Source: an uncultured Clostridia bacterium (GTDB lineage: Bacteria; Bacillota; Clostridia; Peptostreptococcales; Anaerovoracaceae). Taken from it: a stretch of DNA of 10,776 nucleotides. The stretch covers positions 1 to 10,776 of the forward strand of contig CALLHZ010000114.1 of NCBI GenBank assembly GCA_938009115.1, given 5' to 3'. Position numbers and translations under genes: made by a program. Below, piece after piece: positions 6,994-10,776 of the stretch (position 1 is its first letter; each line of letters starts with the position of its first letter). Under the pieces are notes generated by a model that was given only the letters and a program-made list of their open reading frames with translations, searched no databases and was not told the origin of the DNA.

Positions 6994-7773
6994 CTATTCG
7001 GCGGCCAGTTCTTCCTGCAACGCTTTCGCGTCAGTCATCAGCTGCTCGATGGTTCCGTCCGCTTTCAGCTCCGCCAGGATCGCATTCACCTGGTCACAAA
7101 GCTCCTGGTTGCCCAACTGGAATGCGATGGCAACTGCATCGTTCTCATAAGGGATGGTAAACGGCGCCAGCGCCAGATCGCTGTTGGTCGATACAAAGCC
7201 CTCGGCAACGTCGCTGTCAGAAACGATCCCGTCCAACTGCCCGCCCTGAAGCATCATGACCATATCATTGAAATTCTGAACGGCAATGGCGGATTCACCG
7301 GCATATTCCTTTGCCAGGGTCTCCTGCACGGTTCCGGTCTGTCCTGCGATTTTCAGTCCGGCCAGATCTTCGACAGACTCGATGGTGCCGACTGAGGCAG
7401 TATTGATGATGCACACCTGATTCCGCGCAAAGTAATTATCGGAGAACAGCACTTCACGCTCAGGATCGTTGGTCAGGCCGGCAATGACACAGTCGAACTG
7501 TCCTTCCGCCAGGCTGCCGAGAAGGCCGTCAAAGCTCATATTGGTGATTTTCAGTTCTTTTCCCAGCTTTTCGGCCAGAATTTTGGCCAGCTCGATGTCT
7601 GCGCCGACCAAAACTTCATTCCCGCTTTCGTCGATCTGGATAAACTCATAAGGAGGATAATCGGCAGAGGTGCCTACGTGGAAAGTCTCGACGGTGGCTT
7701 CTTCACCGCCGCCGCAGGCTGCTGCGCTGAACATGAGTGCCATCGCAAGAAGTAATACCAGTACTTTTTTCAT
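6994..7773 (-). CDS. Amino acid ABC transporter substrate-binding lipoprotein (SBP_bac_3 type, ArtP-like)
   Basis: This is an extracytoplasmic solute-binding protein that captures a polar amino acid and delivers it to the permease encoded just downstream. The 259-aa precursor begins with a lipoprotein signal: MKK, then a hydrophobic stretch to residue 16, then AAAC with Cys20 as the expected lipidated residue, followed by a GGGEE linker. The mature part is a family 3 binding protein: FHVGTSADYPPYEF (31-44), GADIELAKILAEKLG (57-71), FDGLLGSLAEGQFDCVIAGLTNDPEREVLFSDNYF (81-115) with the ligand-carboxylate Arg expected in PER, and LDGIVSDSDVAEGF for the amino-group side. The ATG has AAAGGA 10 bases upstream and a strong promoter before it. 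A short hairpin (6980-6992) after the stop might favour binding-protein message. Ligand specificity cannot be read off, and arginine is a regulatory inference. Confidence 0.94.
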   Translation of the reverse strand: MKKVLVLLLAMALMFSAAACGGGEEATVETFHVGTSADYPPYEFIQIDESGNEVLVGADIELAKILAEKLGKELKITNMSFDGLLGSLAEGQFDCVIAGLTNDPEREVLFSDNYFARNQVCIINTASVGTIESVEDLAGLKIAGQTGTVQETLAKEYAGESAIAVQNFNDMVMMLQGGQLDGIVSDSDVAEGFVSTNSDLALAPFTIPYENDAVAIAFQLGNQELCDQVNAILAELKADGTIEQLMTDAKALQEELAAE

Positions 7774-7839
7774 TTGAAATACATCCTTTCTGTATGTCTT
7801 GGAATTTTTTGCTTACTGCTGATTTTCAATATACCGCAC

Positions 7840-7868
7840 AATATACTCGCATAAATATTCATTGTCAA
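7840..7868 (-). promoter_or_regulatory. Sigma-A promoter of the amino acid ABC uptake genes
   Basis: TTGACA (7863-7868, 6 of 6), a 17-base spacer and TATATT (7840-7845, 5 of 6) form a near-consensus promoter. The start site would lie near 7833, giving a leader of about 60 bases. The surrounding 100 bases are very A+T-rich compared with the rest of the window. Confidence 0.85.
7845..7863 (-). promoter_or_regulatory. Putative ArgR/AhrC operator (ARG box) inside the promoter
   Basis: The minus strand reads AATGAATATTTATGCGAGT. Compared with the B. subtilis ARG-box consensus as I recall it (CATGAATAAAAATKCAAKT), it keeps ATGAATA, the central A/T tract, ATGC and AGT. It occupies the whole spacer between -35 and -10, the classic repression position. 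A weaker ARG-like copy (13 of 19 by eye) lies at 7876-7894, just upstream of the -35. Two boxes would suit a hexameric ArgR. Similarity is seen; ArgR binding is inferred. Confidence 0.55.
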
Positions 7869-7951
7869 GGGGAAATATTGAATATTTTTGCGTTATTTTC
7901 GCATAGGAGGCGCTTTATTCAATCCATTTTGCATATTTCATTCTTTATGCA

Positions 7952-7985
7952 TTAAAATACCTCCTCCGGATGCCGAAGGAGGTAT
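7952..7985 (-). terminator. Rho-independent terminator of thrS
   Basis: A 13-bp stem (ATACCTCCTTCGG with CCGGAGGAGGTAT, one G-U pair) closes a CAT loop and is followed on the minus strand by TTTTAAT. The T-run is short but the stem is strong. It starts about 20 bases after the thrS stop codon. Confidence 0.85.
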
Positions 7986-8004
7986 CCAGTCGGGATCACA
8001 TAAA

Positions 8005-9744
8005 CTAATAGGTCTTTTCGTCGATCTCCCGATGCAGCCGGCGGATCAGGTCCGGCATGGACATGGGATCCAATTCCCCTTCTTTGCTGGAGCGAACCGG
8101 AAATACTCCGGATTCCACTTCTTTTTCGCCGATGACGAGGATATAAGCGTCTCTGGCATTTCGCGCTTCCCGGATCTTGTAGCCGATCTTCTCGTTGCGG
8201 CCGTCCATTTCGACGCGGAAGCCTTCCGCTGCCAGTTGCTCTTTGAGTCCCAGGGCAAATTCATTGAATTTTTCCGTCACTGTGAGCAGCTTGATCTGCG
8301 TCGGCGCCAGCCACAGTGGAAACTTTCCTTCAAAATGTTCGATCAGAATGCCGATGAACCGTTCCATGCTGCCAAAAATTGTCCGATGGATCATGACAGG
8401 ACGATGCTTTTCGCCATCGGGGCCGACATAGGTAATGTCAAAGCGCTGTGGCATCTGGAAATCCAACTGCACCGTGCCGCACTGCCAGGTCCGGCCGATG
8501 CTGTCTTCCAGATGGAAGTCCAGTTTCGGTCCGTAAAATGCGCCGTCTCCCTCATTCACCTTATAAGGCATCCCAAGCTCTTCCATGGCTTCTCTCAGCG
8601 TGTCCTGAGCTGTCTCCCATTCCTGGACCGTCCCCATGGCGTTCTCCGGACGCGTAGAAAGCTCAATGCGGTATTGGAACCCGAAAACACCGTAAATGTA
8701 CCCGATGAACTCGATCACATTTTTCAGTTCGTCCTTGATTTGTTCCGGGAGCATATAGATGTGGGCGTCATCCTGGGTAAACGTACGCACCCGCATCAGT
8801 CCGTGGAGCGCGCCGGACAGCTCATGGCGGTGCACTTGACCCAGTTCGGCCACGCGCATGGGAAAGTCCCTGTAACTGTACATTTTCCGCTTGTACGCCA
8901 GAAGCGATCCGGGGCAGTTCATGGGTTTGACAGCATAGTCCATATCGTCGATCTTGGTAAAGTACATATTTTCTTTATAATGGTCCCAATGGCCGGAGGT
9001 GTGCCACAACTCTTCGTTCAGGATCAGGGGCGTCTTGATCTCATCGTATCCTCTTTGCGCATGGGCTTTCCGCCAGAAAGCTTCCAGCTCATTTCGTATG
9101 ATCATGCCCCGGGGCAAAAAGAACGGAAATCCGGGACCTTCGTCCATGATGGCAAAAAGGTCCATTTCCCTGCCGATCTTCCGGTGGTCTCTTCGCTTGG
9201 CTTCCTCCATTTTCAGGAGATATTCGTCCAGCATGGATTTCTTGGGAAACGTGATGCCGTAGATCCTTTGAAGCATCTTGTTCTTTTCACTGCCGCGCCA
9301 GTAAGCCCCCGCCACACTCAGCAGTTTGATAGCTTTGATGCCGCCGGTGGAAGGAAGATGAGGCCCTGCGCAAAGATCCACAAAGTCGCCCTGCTCATAA
9401 AATGTGATCCTGACATCCGCAGGAAGATCATTGATCAGCTCTACTTTGTAGATTTCTCCGCGCTTTGCCATGAAATCCAAAGCATCCTCCCGGCTCATTT
9501 CCTTGCAGACCAGAGGAAGGTCTTCTTTGATGATGGAAGCCATTTCCTGCTCGATCGACAGAAGATCTTCTTCCGTAAACCTGTGTTCCAAATCGATATC
9601 ATAATAAAATCCATTGTCGATCGCAGGTCCGATGCCGAATTTTGCCTCGGGAAACAATCGCTGCACCGCATGGGCCATGATGTGCGACGACGTATGCCAC
9701 AAAGCCTTCTTATCTTCTTCTGAATCAAATCTTAAATTTCCCAT
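8005..9744 (-). CDS. thrS: Threonine-tRNA ligase (ThrRS) lacking the N-terminal TGS domain
   Basis: This is a class II synthetase that charges tRNA-Thr with threonine and edits mischarged seryl-tRNA. The 579-aa product starts at the editing domain (zinc-like motifs HTSSH at 17-21 and CAGPH at 125-129). The catalytic core follows, with the three zinc ligands expected at C277 (PMNCPG), H328 (QDDAHIY) and H453 (MIHRTIFGS), motif 2 around VHRHELSGALHGLMRVR, and motif 3 GSMERFIGILIEH (458-470). The anticodon-binding domain covers about 480-579. The spacing of these residues tracks E. coli ThrRS with an offset near 57, so the roughly 60-residue TGS/N1 domain is missing. The ATG at 9744 is chosen because AGGAGG lies 6 bases upstream. 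An in-frame extension to 9813 would translate the leader's terminator. Expression is controlled by a T-box and a consensus promoter. Confidence 0.97.
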   Translation of the reverse strand: MGNLRFDSEEDKKALWHTSSHIMAHAVQRLFPEAKFGIGPAIDNGFYYDIDLEHRFTEEDLLSIEQEMASIIKEDLPLVCKEMSREDALDFMAKRGEIYKVELINDLPADVRITFYEQGDFVDLCAGPHLPSTGGIKAIKLLSVAGAYWRGSEKNKMLQRIYGITFPKKSMLDEYLLKMEEAKRRDHRKIGREMDLFAIMDEGPGFPFFLPRGMIIRNELEAFWRKAHAQRGYDEIKTPLILNEELWHTSGHWDHYKENMYFTKIDDMDYAVKPMNCPGSLLAYKRKMYSYRDFPMRVAELGQVHRHELSGALHGLMRVRTFTQDDAHIYMLPEQIKDELKNVIEFIGYIYGVFGFQYRIELSTRPENAMGTVQEWETAQDTLREAMEELGMPYKVNEGDGAFYGPKLDFHLEDSIGRTWQCGTVQLDFQMPQRFDITYVGPDGEKHRPVMIHRTIFGSMERFIGILIEHFEGKFPLWLAPTQIKLLTVTEKFNEFALGLKEQLAAEGFRVEMDGRNEKIGYKIREARNARDAYILVIGEKEVESGVFPVRSSKEGELDPMSMPDLIRRLHREIDEKTY

Positions 9745-9761
9745 ATCGTTCCTCCTGTAAT

Positions 9762-9791
9762 AAAAAACCCAAACACCTGACGGTGTTTGGG
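9762..9791 (-). terminator. T-box intrinsic terminator (attenuator) before thrS
   Basis: A perfect 10-bp stem (CCCAAACACC with GGTGTTTGGG, 9791-9782 with 9777-9768) and a GTCA loop are followed by six T residues (9767-9762). It lies 6 bases before the thrS ribosome binding site. Charged tRNA-Thr should favour it. Confidence 0.95.
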
Positions 9792-9814
9792 GCAAAAATG
9801 CGGTCCCACCCAAA
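9786..9814 (-). promoter_or_regulatory. T-box antiterminator element
   Basis: TTTGGG (9814-9809) pairs with CCCAAA (9791-9786). Between them lie the 7-base bulge TGGGACC (9808-9802) and a small GCA-TTTT-TGC hairpin (9801-9792). This is the canonical antiterminator shape, and its 3' strand is shared with the terminator, so the two are mutually exclusive. The tRNA CCA end should pair with UGGG in the bulge. Confidence 0.88.
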
Positions 9815-9989
9815 CGGATTACTTCATTTGCATAACGACAGATCCTGCCGGCAACCCTCGTCGGGCGCAGCTCGGAGATGGTCGGGGATCGCAGCGCCTG
9901 CAGACTCTTCCAGCCATGGAGTCCTTCTCTGGGGCAAAACGGATGCGGCCGTTCTCGTCAAAGCCTTTTTCTTGATTCATAATAATGCT

Positions 9990-10017
9990 ATTATATCTAT
10001 CCGATATCAGTTGTCAA
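9990..10017 (-). promoter_or_regulatory. Full-consensus sigma-A promoter of thrS
   Basis: TTGACA (10012-10017) and TATAAT (9990-9995) both match consensus at 6 of 6 with a 16-base spacer. The start site would be near 9983. The -35 box lies in the last codons of the upstream gene, and that gene's TAG stop (9999-9997) lies in the spacer. High promoter strength suits T-box control by attenuation. Confidence 0.92.
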
Positions 10018-10467
10018 GCCGCCTTCCCATTGATAGACTGCTTTTCTTTGCAGCGCAGTAACGCAGAAAAATGGAAGCCGGAACAGGTCGCGTCCTGTAT
10101 ATGTCAGCTCTACCAACACGGCCGGGCCGATTCCGGTGATGCCTGCGGCCTCAGCGCCGCCATAACCCTTCACATCATCATAAATCTCCATCCGGGCTTC
10201 CAATAACCCCCAGCGTCCCAATCGCGATGCAGCCGAATATTTTTCCAGCTGATCCGACAGATAGGCTTCGGCCGCTTCTTGGTCTATGGATAGTTTTCCC
10301 AGAGAATATACCTCCCTATCATCATATAACGCTGCACCGGAGGCACATTCCTCTGCCATGGTTTTCAATTCCTTTTGCAGAAGCTCATACCGATCCATAT
10401 CGCGCCACTGAATAAGGAATGTCATATTCAGCAACAGCATGGCCAGAAAAACGATAAATACTTTCAT
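9997..10467 (-). CDS. Hypothetical single-span secreted or membrane protein, possibly pseudopilin/TadE-like
   Basis: I do not recognise this 156-aa protein with confidence. It begins with a hydrophobic segment (FIVFLAMLLLNMTFLI, residues 4-19) that could be a signal anchor, followed by an amphipathic helical stretch (RYELLQKELKTMAEECASGAALYDD) and then a region rich in beta-type residues to the C-terminus. An N-terminal anchor followed by a long helix containing small residues resembles TadE/TadG-type minor pseudopilins. This is a resemblance of shape only, with no decisive motif. The ATG at 10467 has a modest AAGGGA Shine-Dalgarno. It lies 27 bases after the preceding gene, so the two are probably co-transcribed. 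Its last codons overlap the thrS promoter, and no terminator separates it from the thrS leader. Confidence 0.7.
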   Translation of the reverse strand: MKVFIVFLAMLLLNMTFLIQWRDMDRYELLQKELKTMAEECASGAALYDDREVYSLGKLSIDQEAAEAYLSDQLEKYSAASRLGRWGLLEARMEIYDDVKGYGGAEAAGITGIGPAVLVELTYTGRDLFRLPFFCVTALQRKAVYQWEGGLTTDIG

Positions 10468-10494
10468 GACATCCCTTCTGTTCCGGTCGATTGA

Positions 10495-10776
10495 TCACGG
10501 CAACAACTCGCTGGCCGTCCAGCCTTCCAATGTAAACAGCAGCTGGTTGTCTTCCTCCCGTATGCCGAAAAGCCGGGGAGCCGCCATGATCTGCCCCATA
10601 GGGACGGACACTTTATAGTAAATCAATCCCCTGCTTGCGACTCCGTCTCCGGCATAACCATTGCCTTGGACCCGATACTGGGGCTCTCCGGTAGCTTCGA
10701 TCAGAACAGAATCTGAATCGATTTCCAGAACTTCCGAAATACGGTCCTTCAGCTCTTCAGATATTTCATTGGTAAA
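10495..10776 (-). CDS. Hypothetical protein, C-terminal 93 residues, cut by window edge
   Basis: An open frame enters at the right edge and ends with TGA at 10497-10495. The 93 residues begin FTNEISEELKDRISEVLEID, continue through an acidic helix into a beta-rich region (IYYKVSVPMGQIMAAPRLFG), and end in GWTASELLP. Codon use looks like that of the neighbours and the frame has no stops, so I take it as the end of a real gene. I recognise no family. Its general form (helix then beta-rich extracytoplasmic-looking tail) and its closeness to the next small anchored protein suggest a shared operon for secreted or pilus-associated proteins, but this is weak. The start and N-terminal half are outside the window. 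Confidence 0.7.
   Translation of the reverse strand, partial: FTNEISEELKDRISEVLEIDSDSVLIEATGEPQYRVQGNGYAGDGVASRGLIYYKVSVPMGQIMAAPRLFGIREEDNQLLFTLEGWTASELLP

Larger units (their letters stand above)
9762..9983 (-). promoter_or_regulatory. T-box riboswitch (tRNA-Thr sensing leader) of thrS
   Basis: This 5' leader should sense uncharged tRNA-Thr. The distal part of stem I is recognisable: CAGAGAAGG with a GACTC/GAGTC helix (9923-9919 with 9907-9903) and a GGCTGGAAG apical region. The likely specifier ACC (9882-9880, a Thr codon) is followed by a purine and by TCTC, which pairs with GAGA (9956-9953). A possible stem III uses CGAC/GTCG near 9862 and 9837. The T-box core TGGGTGGGACCGCA lies at 9812-9799. 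The specifier assignment comes from hand folding; the T-box itself is clear. Confidence 0.93.

Noticed and set aside
7737..7955. Plus-strand 72-codon open frame across the uptake operon's promoter
   Set aside because: It overlaps the signal-peptide codons and promoter of the minus-strand gene and has no ribosome binding site; it is a chance frame in A+T-rich sequence.
7888..9723. Plus-strand open frame of 611 codons opposite thrS
   Set aside because: It is an antisense shadow of an unmistakable thrS reading frame. It has no ribosome binding site or recognisable domain, and it would run through the thrS terminator region and gene. Long antisense frames are common opposite G+C-rich third codon positions.
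9745..9813. In-frame N-terminal extension of thrS by 23 codons
   Set aside because: These codons would translate the T-box terminator and ribosome binding site. The ATG at 9744 has an ideal AGGAGG, and the extension has no similarity to a TGS domain.

Overview
This looks like a chromosomal segment from a low-to-mid G+C Gram-positive bacterium, most likely a member of the Clostridia. The evidence is the ylxM-ffh pair, a short Gram-positive-type Orn/Lys/Arg decarboxylase, a YtrA-type GntR/ABC operon with a DUF6449-like permease, a T-box in front of thrS, strong AGGAGG ribosome binding sites and sigma-A promoters. I cannot name a genus. Every gene I can support lies on the minus strand, so the window reads biologically from right to left. 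No mobile element, CRISPR array, rRNA or tRNA gene was seen, and no gap between genes exceeds 300 bases.

Layout in transcription order (right to left). (1) 10776-9997: the 3' end of an unidentified gene followed by a 156-aa protein with one N-terminal membrane segment. They look like the tail of an operon for secreted or pilus-like proteins (function unproven). (2) 10017-7952: thrS, with a full-consensus promoter that starts inside the upstream gene, a Thr T-box leader with an ACC specifier, and its own terminator. The encoded ThrRS lacks the usual N-terminal TGS domain. (3) 7868-6185: a polar amino acid ABC uptake unit of a binding lipoprotein and a permease without an ATPase gene, with an ArgR-like box inside its promoter. 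(4) 6176-2671: a three-gene operon of a YtrA-family repressor, an ABC ATPase and a large fused permease, with a YtrA-like inverted repeat covering the promoter. (5) 2669-1081: a monocistronic PLP-dependent Orn/Lys/Arg decarboxylase (speA-like). (6) 1100-1: ylxM and the N-terminal 229 codons of ffh, the SRP GTPase.

Regulation is unusually legible. Five promoters can be drawn, each with an exact TTGACA -35 box, and each complete transcription unit ends in a Rho-independent terminator. Units are packed so tightly that the next -35 box follows, or in one case lies inside, the preceding terminator. The likely controls are tRNA-Thr charging for thrS, arginine/ArgR for the uptake genes, and autorepression by the GntR protein for the ABC exporter-like operon. 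Apart from the unknown pair at the right edge and the function of the DUF6449-like ABC system, I see no clear new biological system. The most informative observations are regulatory.
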